Shown here piece by piece: positions 54,877 to 63,614 of a stretch of 64,000 bases of DNA. The notes below the pieces were generated by a model. The model had not been told where the DNA came from. It did no database searches and saw only the letters and a list, made by a program, of their open reading frames with translations. This DNA comes from Billgrantia zhangzhouensis. Its GTDB lineage: Bacteria; Pseudomonadota; Gammaproteobacteria; Pseudomonadales; Halomonadaceae. How positions within the stretch are numbered: the first letter of the stretch is position 1; each line of letters begins with the position of its first letter. The translations under genes were made by a program, and so were the position numbers. The DNA is taken from contig NZ_JABFTT010000002.1 of the NCBI RefSeq assembly GCF_021404465.1, positions 1 through 64,000 on the forward strand, given 5' to 3'.

Positions 54877-57800
54877 ATGATTTCTCAACAAAATGCCTTC
54901 GGCTTAGGAAGAAGAAAAATAAAAAATATCTCTCAGAGGCTTGGGCTTTACCCGTTTCTGTTAAAGGTCAAGAGGGTTTTGGCTAATGGGAAAAGAGTGG
55001 CAAGGTCGCCTTCGCTCATATTTAATAAATTAAATGAAATAAAGTATCGTTCGTCTTTCAGAAGGGCTGTTAATCTATTCTACAAGAAGGGAAAGTTTAG
55101 CGCCGCGTACACTGTGTTAGAAGATCTACAAAAAAGTGGAGCTATCTTTGATAAAAAGAATCTTGAGCTTTTGGGATTGGTCCAAGGATATATTCGCCTT
55201 GCAAACGGGATGGCTATACCTCCTCGACAGCCCAACCCAGGCTTGATGACACGCCGTCAGCATATTCTCTACTGTCTACACCAATCAGTGCCTCACGCCA
55301 CCAATGGCTACTCGACCCGTTCGCATGGTGTGGCAGTAGGCTTGCAGCAAGCAGGTTGGAAAGTATGTGCAACTACTCGCCCTGGCTTTCCTTGGGATAC
55401 CGGCATGGAGGGGTTGAACAAAGGCTACCATAAGGAAGAAGTGGAGGGAGTCAGCTATACGGCGGTGTCTGGATGGAACCTAGCCAGGACGCCATTGGAT
55501 TACTATCTAGCTGAAGCGGCTGACCACTATTTTCGCGAGGCGCAGGTTAGTGGTGCCGAGCTTGTTGTTGCCGCCTCCAACCACATTACTGCACTGCCCG
55601 CCTTGGTGGCAGCCCGACGTTTGGGGTTGCCCTTCGTGTATGAAGTACGTGGCCTTTGGGAAGTAACGCAGGCTTCCACCCAGCCCGAGTGGGCCGGCTC
55701 TGAGCGCTACCAGTTGATGCGTAAGTTAGAGAAACAAGCAGCATTGGAAGCGGATCTGGTGATTACTCTCACCGAGGAGCTGGCGGATGAACTTGCTAGC
55801 TGGGGGGTGGCTCGAGAGCGTATCGAGGTGGTGCCTAATGCGGTCAATGCTGAGCGATTCCTGCCCATGGCGCCGGACGCCACCATTGCCAAGGAGCTTA
55901 ACCTAAAACCCGGCGTGCCGGTAATCGGTTATGCGGGCAGCGCTGTGGCTTATGAAGGTTTGGAGTTGCTGATGGAGGCGATGGCCCAGCTCAAGCAGAA
56001 AGGCCAAGGTTTTACTTTCGTTCTGGTAGGTGATGGCAAGATCATCAACACCGTCAAGGCCAAGGCCAAGGAACTAGACATCGAAGCGCAGTGCCGCTTT
56101 ACCGGTCGGGTTCCCTTTGAGGAGGTGCCACGCTATCTCTCCTGTATGGACATTTTGCCAATTCCTCGGCTGTCGTCGGCTGTAACCGAAATGGTCTCTG
56201 CTCTCAAGCCGCTGGAGGCTATGGCCATGGAGAAGGCCTTGGTACTTTCGGATGTATCGCCTCACAAGACAATGGCTGGGCCCAACGATGAGCGTGCCCG
56301 ATTATTCACCAAAAACAGCGTCGAGGCCCTCTGCGAAGCGCTACAGCAACTGATCGATAGCCCCGAAGAGCGTAAACGTCTAGGCAAGGCTGCACGTGCC
56401 TGGATCGAGCAGGAGCGTACCTGGAATCACGTAACGCGACGATATGCCGAGGCTCTGCAGCGATTGCGTCGTAACGCCGCAGTTACTGCCGAGACTCAGT
56501 TTGCCGAAGCAAAAAAATTGGAGCAGATAACGCTGGGCCTGATCGCCGATCAGTTCACTACCGATACCTTGGCCAGTGCCGTTAAGGTAGTGCCGCTGTC
56601 GCCTCAGAATTGGCGGGAAGAGCTGGAAAAACAGCCCATCGACGTGATATTTATCGAATCTGCCTGGAGGGGCAATAACGGGCAATGGCACCGTAAGGTG
56701 GGCTACTACTGTGACGAAGAATTAAATACGCTCAGCGAACTACTTAATCACTGCCGTGAACAGGGTATTCCTTCTCTTTTTTGGAACAAGGAAGATCCAG
56801 TTCATTTCGAGCGTTTCCGTAAGGCGGCCAGCCTGTGTGACCATGTATTCACTACAGACAGTCGCAAGATCATTCCCTATCTCTCGACTCCAAGTGCGGT
56901 AACGCAAACGGCAAGTAGCTGTCCTTTCTTTGCTTCGCCAAAGATTCACAACTTATTGCCTTCTACCCGCGACTGGCAGCCCACTGCGGCCTATGGCGGC
57001 ACTTACTATGGTGAACGCTACCCGGAGCGCACCGAATACATGGACAAGATCATGAGTGCGGCGGCGCCCTTGGGCCTCACGATCTACGACCGCCAGCACA
57101 ATGATCCAGAATCACCCTATAAATATCCTGGTGGCCTGAGCGACTATGTGGCTGGCAGTCTCAGCTACGAGGAGATGATTCAAGCCTACAAGGCTCATCC
57201 AGTTCAAATCAACGTCAATTCTGTGCTGGACTCCCCCACGATGTTCTCGCGTCGGGTAATGGAAGCGGCCGCCTGCGGTTCACCAATCGTCTCAGGTCCT
57301 GCTCTAGGCATGAACCACTACCTAGAAGGTGCTGGGAATATTGTGCGTACTGAAAGCGAAGCCGCTCAGGCACTGGAGAATCTGCTGCAGTACCCCGCTC
57401 ACCGCTGGCGAGTGGCGCTGAAAGGCGCACGAGCGATTATACGTGCCCACACAACCCAACACCGTCTGGCTCAGATGCTGCGCACCGCTGGCATGGTGAT
57501 AATGGCACCTGAACCCCCAATGTTGAGCGTCCTTGCTCCAGAAATCACCATGGCTGCCATGCAGCGCTTGCTCGCCCAGACGCTGCGCCCCCAAAGGGTG
57601 GTAGCCAGCCAGTGGCAAGCCGATACCCAGGTACGGTTGGAAGCCGCCAGCATTCAGTGTAGTACCCTCGATGATTATGTCACTACTGAGAATTCTCTCT
57701 GTCTGCTAGCTGAGCCACTCGCGCTGGAGGACCTAGAGCCGGAAGATCTGGAAGATTTAGCCTGGCCTACCCAATACGCACCACATACGCGAATCGGTTT

Positions 57801-58962
57801 TATCCGTGATACTGAATTGGCCGATGGCCAGTGGCCTGGTGTGGCTCTTGAAACCTCATCAATTGATACTGGCCTGCAGTTGGTTTGTTCCCCAGCGGGC
57901 ATGGCTCTAAAGGCATTTTCTGACTGGGCTTCGCAACAGCCGACACTCGCGCTTCGAAAGCCTGGGCCCAACCATGAACAAGCACCCAATATCGCACCGG
58001 AGAAAACGGTGTTGATCGCGGGGCACGACCTCAAATTCATCAAACCCTTCTATCCCTATTTTACAAAAGCGGGAGTTCGCGTGCTGCTTGACTTTTGGAA
58101 GGGACATAATAAGCACAACGAGATCACAAGTAAGCGTTTAGTCTACCAGGCCGATACTATTTTTTGCGAATGGATGTTGGGCAACGCCATCTGGTACGGC
58201 AAGCACAAGCGGGAAGGGCAGAAACTGGTGGGGAGACTGCACCTGCAGGAAATCGATCATGCCCTGTTCCCGAAGATTCCCTTTGAGGCCTTCGATACCG
58301 TGATGTTCGTGGGCCCCCATATCCTGCGCCAAGGGATTGCTAAGAACCCGGTACTCAAGAAAAACGGCATAGTGGTCTACAACGGCGTCGACGTGGAAGG
58401 CCTGCAGTCGGTACCTCGTAAACCCACCAACGGCAAGGTGCTGGGTTTTGTAGGTATCGTGCCGCAGCGTAAACGCTTCGATCTGGCTTTGGATATTCTT
58501 CAAGAACTACGTAAGGTAGACGACGGATATATTCTGAGGATTAAGGGAAAGCGCCCCGAGGAGTACCCTTGGATGGCTAACCGACCAAACGAGATGAGCT
58601 GGTATGAGGCACAGTATAAGCGCATAAAAGAAGATTCGCTTCTTGAAGGTGCGGTTTACTTCGATCCGCATGGGAACGACATGCCAGAATGGTACTCTGG
58701 AATCGACTATGTACTTTCCACTAGCGACTTTGAAAGTTTTCATTTTACTATCGCTGATGGGATTGCATCTGGAGGCTCCCCCATAATAATGAATTGGGAA
58801 GGCTCTGGAGAAATATATAAAAAAGAGTGGGTGGTTGAAAGTGTGCATGAAGCTTGCTCTTTAATAAACAAAGGCCAAAAGTGTTGTCGTGAAGAACTGG
58901 CGTTATTTTCGCAAAGATTCTCAATGGATGTGATATCAGGTAAGATTTTTGAGCAGCTTTAA
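54877..58962 (+). CDS. Multi-domain glycosyltransferase, three glycosyltransferase-like regions
   Basis: This 1361-residue cytosolic or membrane-associated protein has a GT4-type region at about 127-540 (HATNGYSTRSHGVAVGLQQA; EVVPNAVNAERF; VSALKPLEAMAMEKALVLSD) and a CgeB/DUF3880-like region at about 560-880 (INVNSVLDSPTMFSRRVMEA; ACGSPIVSG). A third GT-B-like region follows at about 1035-1361 (VYNGVDVEGLQSVP; GFVGIVPQRKRFDLALDIL). It probably adds several residues or acts as a polymerase-like enzyme. Base composition is mosaic: the first 300 and last 450 bases are AT-rich, the middle is not. Confidence 0.85.
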   Translation: MISQQNAFGLGRRKIKNISQRLGLYPFLLKVKRVLANGKRVARSPSLIFNKLNEIKYRSSFRRAVNLFYKKGKFSAAYTVLEDLQKSGAIFDKKNLELLGLVQGYIRLANGMAIPPRQPNPGLMTRRQHILYCLHQSVPHATNGYSTRSHGVAVGLQQAGWKVCATTRPGFPWDTGMEGLNKGYHKEEVEGVSYTAVSGWNLARTPLDYYLAEAADHYFREAQVSGAELVVAASNHITALPALVAARRLGLPFVYEVRGLWEVTQASTQPEWAGSERYQLMRKLEKQAALEADLVITLTEELADELASWGVARERIEVVPNAVNAERFLPMAPDATIAKELNLKPGVPVIGYAGSAVAYEGLELLMEAMAQLKQKGQGFTFVLVGDGKIINTVKAKAKELDIEAQCRFTGRVPFEEVPRYLSCMDILPIPRLSSAVTEMVSALKPLEAMAMEKALVLSDVSPHKTMAGPNDERARLFTKNSVEALCEALQQLIDSPEERKRLGKAARAWIEQERTWNHVTRRYAEALQRLRRNAAVTAETQFAEAKKLEQITLGLIADQFTTDTLASAVKVVPLSPQNWREELEKQPIDVIFIESAWRGNNGQWHRKVGYYCDEELNTLSELLNHCREQGIPSLFWNKEDPVHFERFRKAASLCDHVFTTDSRKIIPYLSTPSAVTQTASSCPFFASPKIHNLLPSTRDWQPTAAYGGTYYGERYPERTEYMDKIMSAAAPLGLTIYDRQHNDPESPYKYPGGLSDYVAGSLSYEEMIQAYKAHPVQINVNSVLDSPTMFSRRVMEAAACGSPIVSGPALGMNHYLEGAGNIVRTESEAAQALENLLQYPAHRWRVALKGARAIIRAHTTQHRLAQMLRTAGMVIMAPEPPMLSVLAPEITMAAMQRLLAQTLRPQRVVASQWQADTQVRLEAASIQCSTLDDYVTTENSLCLLAEPLALEDLEPEDLEDLAWPTQYAPHTRIGFIRDTELADGQWPGVALETSSIDTGLQLVCSPAGMALKAFSDWASQQPTLALRKPGPNHEQAPNIAPEKTVLIAGHDLKFIKPFYPYFTKAGVRVLLDFWKGHNKHNEITSKRLVYQADTIFCEWMLGNAIWYGKHKREGQKLVGRLHLQEIDHALFPKIPFEAFDTVMFVGPHILRQGIAKNPVLKKNGIVVYNGVDVEGLQSVPRKPTNGKVLGFVGIVPQRKRFDLALDILQELRKVDDGYILRIKGKRPEEYPWMANRPNEMSWYEAQYKRIKEDSLLEGAVYFDPHGNDMPEWYSGIDYVLSTSDFESFHFTIADGIASGGSPIIMNWEGSGEIYKKEWVVESVHEACSLINKGQKCCREELALFSQRFSMDVISGKIFEQL

Positions 58963-58977
58963 TTTGTGAGGATTTCC

Positions 58978-59697
58978 ATGAAAGCATTGAATGAATCTAA
59001 AAACTATTTTATCTGTAGCACTCAGCGAAGCGGTAGCTCCTACCTCTGCCATTTATTAAGGGCTACTAACGTCCTTGGTAGGCCAGGAGAGATATTTGGT
59101 AAAGCTAAAGCGATTTCCAATATAGAAAGAAAAATAGGTATTAGCTCGGAGAACTACGAGTTATTTGCTAAAGAAGTTTTTCGTCATTGGAGATCTAGCA
59201 ATGGTGTTTCTGGCGTAAAAGTCCATTACCATCAGTTTGAAGAGCTTGTTTCAAAGGTAAGACTGGGGAAAATATTTCCAAACATTAAATTTATTTTTAT
59301 TGACAGGGACGATGTTGTTGCTCAAGCAGTGTCTTTGTATAAAGCTAGGGTTTCTGGAAAATGGTCCTCGGACCATAATGCTATTCGCGAAGCAGTCTAT
59401 TCCTATAAGGAAATAAAGAGCTGTTTAGACATACTGGTATCCGAAAAAAATAAATGGAAGGCTTTTTTTTCTGTATGTGGGATCAATCCCTTACGGATTA
59501 GTTATGAAGAGCTTGAGGTAGCACCCGAAAGAAAAGTTTCTTTAATATGCAGTTATTTAAATGTTGATGTCAAAGAGTTCAGTGCTGAAAACGCTTTAGA
59601 AGTAAAAATTAAAAAGCAGCGGGACGTGGAAACAAAGGAATGGATAGATAGATTTCGGCAGGACAGTATTAATGATTGGTTTAAAACAAATGATTAA
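58978..59697 (+). CDS. Stf0-type sulfotransferase
   Basis: This 239-residue protein has the PAPS 5'-phosphosulfate loop STQRSGSSYL (residues 14-23) and the 3'-phosphate site region FIDRDDVVAQAVSLYKARVSG, as in Stf0 trehalose 2-sulfotransferase. It likely transfers sulfate from PAPS to a sugar of the polymer made here. The start at 58978 has GAGG six bases upstream; an in-frame start at 58966 is less likely. It follows the large glycosyltransferase by 15 bases. The gene is very AT-rich. Confidence 0.85.
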   Translation: MKALNESKNYFICSTQRSGSSYLCHLLRATNVLGRPGEIFGKAKAISNIERKIGISSENYELFAKEVFRHWRSSNGVSGVKVHYHQFEELVSKVRLGKIFPNIKFIFIDRDDVVAQAVSLYKARVSGKWSSDHNAIREAVYSYKEIKSCLDILVSEKNKWKAFFSVCGINPLRISYEELEVAPERKVSLICSYLNVDVKEFSAENALEVKIKKQRDVETKEWIDRFRQDSINDWFKTND

Positions 59698-59797
59698 CTA
59701 AAAAATATTTTTATGGCTGATCCTGTTGCTTTATATTTACTAACCGCTATGACATTATTCATGGTCAGAGTAATAATATAAGTTGAGACTTTTATTT

Positions 59798-60991
59798 ATG
59801 AGTAAAATTACAGCTAATATTTTGCTGCAATGTACTGCCGAGGAAATCTATGCAGATGTAAAAGCTGGATATCTTAGCCCTCAAATATTGTTTCGAGATG
59901 CTAGAGAAGTAATTCGTCCTAAATTTGATTCTCATGATGACGTTCTAGAGAAATTCCTCAGTGATAGTTTTTCTTTACTCGATAATTGTGTTGAAACAAA
60001 AGAAATAAAAAAACTAATAATCGAAGTTTCTGTTTTGGTGAATGCGGGCTTGTATGGAAAATCTGTTTGTTTGGATAATATATTGAAAATAGACAATTTT
60101 TTACGGAAGGAAGAAAGGTGTTCATCGTCTTGCTTCTCTGGTGGAGTGATTTCTTATGTGTTAGGTGATTATAAGACAGCAGAAAAAAAATTCATGGAAT
60201 TTGACTGTATAAAACCGGAAAAAATATTATATCACCAAACTGCAGCTCCAGCATTCAGAGATAGATCATATTGCCCACAGCCGAGATCTACTGACTCAGC
60301 TGGAGAAATAAAATGGTGTAAAAAAGCTGAACCTAAAAATATTACAGTTCTTGTTTCTTGCGATATAGGTTATTTTGTTGCGTATGGTAAAAATTATATC
60401 GATACAATCAAAAAATACAATAGCGATTTAAATGTACATTTTCATATTATTAATCCTATAGAAGATATTGTCTCTCAGGCAGATTTTCTAACTCAAACTT
60501 GGATAGGTTATTCTACGGAAAAGGTTGATTATGGTAATGTAAAAACCTATAGTTCTTTGGCAAGATATATTATAGCGCCAAGTGTAATAGAGCGATATGG
60601 TAATTCAGTTTTTATATCTGACATTGATCTGCTTGTTGAGAAAAATCCGCATTTTTTATCGTCATCTTGTAGGAATTTAATAGGGTTGTATATCGGAAGA
60701 AAGAAGGCAAGGTATTTCCCTTGGACTGCTATAAAAGCTGGGGCAGGTTTTTATCCAAACGAACAGAAAAGCATTGCCTTTTTGAAGACAGTAGGCGATT
60801 TTATGTTGGACATGTATTCAGCAGGAAATGATGGCTGGATGCTAGATCAAGTTGCCCTTGAATTCTCTTTCCGTCTCCACAGCAACTTAGAATATTTGGA
60901 TTTAAAGAATTTGGATTATCCAATTGGGCAAGTAAAAAACAGAGGGGGAATGAGAAGAATTGCTTCTGATGTTATCCGGAATGGGTTGTAA
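59798..60991 (+). CDS. Unrecognised protein with GT-A-like DxD motif
   Basis: This 397-residue protein has no close family that I recognise. The second half resembles a GT-A (GT8-like) nucleotide-sugar transferase: ITVLVSCDIGYFVAYGKNYI, then a predicted acidic metal motif D275-I-D277 in FISDIDLLVEKNP, then QVALEF. The first 150 residues are helical without known motifs. No signal peptide. It is AT-rich and lies between a sulfotransferase and a GT92-like gene in the same direction, so it is probably a glycosyltransferase of the same pathway. Confidence 0.55.
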   Translation: MSKITANILLQCTAEEIYADVKAGYLSPQILFRDAREVIRPKFDSHDDVLEKFLSDSFSLLDNCVETKEIKKLIIEVSVLVNAGLYGKSVCLDNILKIDNFLRKEERCSSSCFSGGVISYVLGDYKTAEKKFMEFDCIKPEKILYHQTAAPAFRDRSYCPQPRSTDSAGEIKWCKKAEPKNITVLVSCDIGYFVAYGKNYIDTIKKYNSDLNVHFHIINPIEDIVSQADFLTQTWIGYSTEKVDYGNVKTYSSLARYIIAPSVIERYGNSVFISDIDLLVEKNPHFLSSSCRNLIGLYIGRKKARYFPWTAIKAGAGFYPNEQKSIAFLKTVGDFMLDMYSAGNDGWMLDQVALEFSFRLHSNLEYLDLKNLDYPIGQVKNRGGMRRIASDVIRNGL

Positions 60992-61015
60992 GATACTAAT
61001 GCGGAGGAGTTAAAT

Positions 61016-62383
61016 TTGTTCAAATGGCCAGATCAAAAAAAAGATGTACTTGGTTTCTTATCAGCGGGCAAAAAAACTGACTTTATAGTAGCCTTAAAAA
61101 CCAAGAACGAAAGTGAGTTGTTAGAAGACTGGATAAAACACCATGGGGATATATTCGGAATCGAAAATCTCGTTATTTTTGATAACGATTCCGATGACAT
61201 AAAAGTTTTGGATATTTATGAAAAATATAAAAGTAAAGTTAGGTGCATTGTAAAATATGATAATAGTCAGGGAAGCCATAATGCTATACACCACCCACAA
61301 AAATTCCCAGAACTGTATGAGATGTTATCGCAAAAATGCAAGTATTTTGCTCTTTTTGATACAGATGAATTTTTTGTTGGGGTGAAAGATGATAAATATT
61401 TCTCAGGAAAGCAACTTTATAGACTTTTGATAGAAGAAGCCAAAAAAAATAAATATAACAAAATTATTTTTTGCTTTTGGCTAAACAGCTTGCCTGGCTG
61501 TGATGGAATTTACGATGTAGGAAATAACTACATGAAGCTGGTGAATGGGGCAAAAAATGGAAAACATTTCGTCCCAAGCTCATTCTTATTGGACTTTCCT
61601 AGAGGACATAATAGTTGCGTTCCTAGAGAAGCAGTATCTGACTCCATTTCTACTTCTTTTTGGCTATTACATAAGCAGGCAGCTAGTTTTAAGCGAAGAA
61701 TTAGAGTTAATTATAATAAAATCAAGGCAAGAAATGCGTTTTTGAAAAAATATGATTTCTTAGAAGTTTACGATTCGCCGAACATGAACATGGTTAAGGC
61801 GACCACAAGTGGTCCTGTAAAAAGTTATATGAAGCAAATCATTGACATGAAGGAAATTGTTGAAAAAAAACTTGAAATAAAGCAGGAGGGAGTTGCAAAG
61901 TTAAGTGGTGGAAAAATAAGTTTTGACAAAGAGATTGCTAGAAAAACTTTTCTAAAATTCCAGAAAGATAGAAAAGTCAAAGAGGCGTTAAGGGTTTTTT
62001 TCAGTGATCCTAGAACTTGTGCACTGAATAAATCTCCTATGATAGATATCGGTGTTTATGGTAAAGTGGATTTTTTTTCCGAGGAAAAAATTGAAGGATG
62101 GCTAATCGATACTATTGTAAAAGAACCTTGGTGCGTGCAAATGAAGCTAAATGGTATAGTATTTAAGGAGGCGAAACCTATTGCCCCGACGTTCATTAAT
62201 CCTCTAGGTAGGCATGAAAAATGCAGCTTTGTTTTTGATTTTAATATCCATGAAGTCGCTAGTTTTTTAGACGGAAATGAGTTTTTCTTCGAGAGCAATT
62301 TTGTGACAATAGATATTGTTTATAAGCGTATTAATAAGAGACTAAAAAAAGGAAGGCACGAACTGGTGGTTATGGATTTTTAA
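61016..62383 (+). CDS. GT92/GT2-like glycosyltransferase (Glyco_tranf_2_4 type)
   Basis: This 455-residue protein opens the catalytic domain with IVALKTKNESELLEDWIKHH and has the metal motif D115-T-D117-E-F, both typical of the Glyco_tranf_2_4/GT92 group. About 115 residues at the C-terminus (from about 340) form a separate unrecognised domain. The start is a TTG at 61016 with GGAGG about eight bases upstream. It is AT-rich, on the plus strand, 24 bases after the preceding gene, consistent with one operon. Confidence 0.75.
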   Translation: MFKWPDQKKDVLGFLSAGKKTDFIVALKTKNESELLEDWIKHHGDIFGIENLVIFDNDSDDIKVLDIYEKYKSKVRCIVKYDNSQGSHNAIHHPQKFPELYEMLSQKCKYFALFDTDEFFVGVKDDKYFSGKQLYRLLIEEAKKNKYNKIIFCFWLNSLPGCDGIYDVGNNYMKLVNGAKNGKHFVPSSFLLDFPRGHNSCVPREAVSDSISTSFWLLHKQAASFKRRIRVNYNKIKARNAFLKKYDFLEVYDSPNMNMVKATTSGPVKSYMKQIIDMKEIVEKKLEIKQEGVAKLSGGKISFDKEIARKTFLKFQKDRKVKEALRVFFSDPRTCALNKSPMIDIGVYGKVDFFSEEKIEGWLIDTIVKEPWCVQMKLNGIVFKEAKPIAPTFINPLGRHEKCSFVFDFNIHEVASFLDGNEFFFESNFVTIDIVYKRINKRLKKGRHELVVMDF

Positions 62384-62831
62384 ATAAATTGTGAACAGTG
62401 ATGTTGGCCATTTCATGAAACTTTGGAAACAAATTAGATTGGCCGCATTGATATTGATGGATGAATAAATTTCGACACTGATCCCGCAGCTTCGCACAAC
62501 TGAGCGATCCCGATGCTTGCTAATGCTTACCTCGTAGCTTGTTTAATTTGTCAGCGTTATTTAAGTTCTAAGAGAGTTTTGTGTTAGCCAAATGTGTCTG
62601 GCGTAGCCACTCGACGAAGCCATTCTATTAAACAGAAACGCTGAACTGCACCGTCGGTGTGTTATACGACTTAAGAAAGACAGCGCATCACACATGCACG
62701 ATCATGTTGGGCAGTTTGTTGATATGTACCCCCTGCATAGCGACTGAAGCGTTTATTACAAACGCATCTTTATTAAAGCAAAGAAAGTTAATGCGGTTAA
62801 TTGAATAAAACCAATTCTCGAGGCTGGGAAA
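62384..62831 (+). other. Intergenic region with a possible gene remnant
   Basis: This 448-base gap contains a 46-codon open stretch (62607-62744) after an in-frame TAG and without a proper start, reading PLDEAILLNRNAELHRRCVI and onward to HMHDHVGQFVDMYPLHSD. The residue mix looks like real protein, so it may be the leftover of a decayed gene. No terminator or clear promoter is visible; the sequence near 62751-62820 is AT-rich and could hold the promoter of the next gene. Confidence 0.35.
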
Positions 62832-63575
62832 GTGATAAGTATAGAGCGTATCCGATTAGTGAAAAATATGCGAGAATTAGACATTGGGACTCATATATCA
62901 TTGAAGTATGATTATATTTACTTTCAGGTAAGCAAGTCGGCGAGTAGTACTGTCAAATATTACCTGCAAGAGCTTGAGGTTCGAGGTACACGTCGTCGTG
63001 TCGAAGATGTCAATAACCGAAACCTATCGCCGCATATTTGGCCGAGTCAGTTGAAGGAGGAACATTTTCTTGAGCTGCTGGCATCGCCCGATATGCGCAA
63101 AGTTACCTTCGTTCGTAACCCGTTTTCGCGACTTCTTTCCTGCTACCTTCATCGCATCAAAGAATCACCTGGGTCTCCCAGTGTGAAAAATATAAAACGC
63201 TTCACCCGTAATCGCTTTGATGAGACCCTCTCGTTTGGCGATTTTGTTGAGATCGTGTGTGATCAGCCAAGTGCCGAGCAGGACTCACATTGGCGTGTTC
63301 AATCTGATGAAGTCTTATATGACCTTATCCCTCACTGGAGCTTTATTGGTAGAGTTGAGCGGATTGAAGAAGATCTTCCTAAGTTAATGGCGATACTTGA
63401 CCCTGATGTGGCTGCTCCAACCAGTGAGCTTGAAGATTACTCACCCTCCGTAACTAAAGCAAGCAGTAAGCTAGCCGATTTTTATACACCTGAGTTTGAG
63501 AGAAAAGTGGTTGAGCGTTACAGAGCAGATTTTGAGAACTTCGGTTATGCCGTCTCCATTGAATTGGCTGGATAG
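62832..63575 (+). CDS. Sulfotransferase, Sulfotransfer_2 (HNK-1/chondroitin-type) family
   Basis: This 247-residue protein has the PAPS loop KSASSTVKYYL (residues 35-45) and the 3'-phosphate site FVRNPFSRLLSCYLHRI, the pair that defines carbohydrate sulfotransferases of the HNK-1/chondroitin type. The lack of a signal or membrane helix suggests it works in the cytosol on precursor chains. The start is a GTG at 62832 after GGGA. It is less AT-rich than the genes at 59-62 kb. It precedes a heparinase-like gene. Confidence 0.85.
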   Translation: MISIERIRLVKNMRELDIGTHISLKYDYIYFQVSKSASSTVKYYLQELEVRGTRRRVEDVNNRNLSPHIWPSQLKEEHFLELLASPDMRKVTFVRNPFSRLLSCYLHRIKESPGSPSVKNIKRFTRNRFDETLSFGDFVEIVCDQPSAEQDSHWRVQSDEVLYDLIPHWSFIGRVERIEEDLPKLMAILDPDVAAPTSELEDYSPSVTKASSKLADFYTPEFERKVVERYRADFENFGYAVSIELAG

Positions 63576-63614
63576 TTTGAGCTGAAATTAAAGTTTTCAT
63601 AAGAAATTGTTTAT

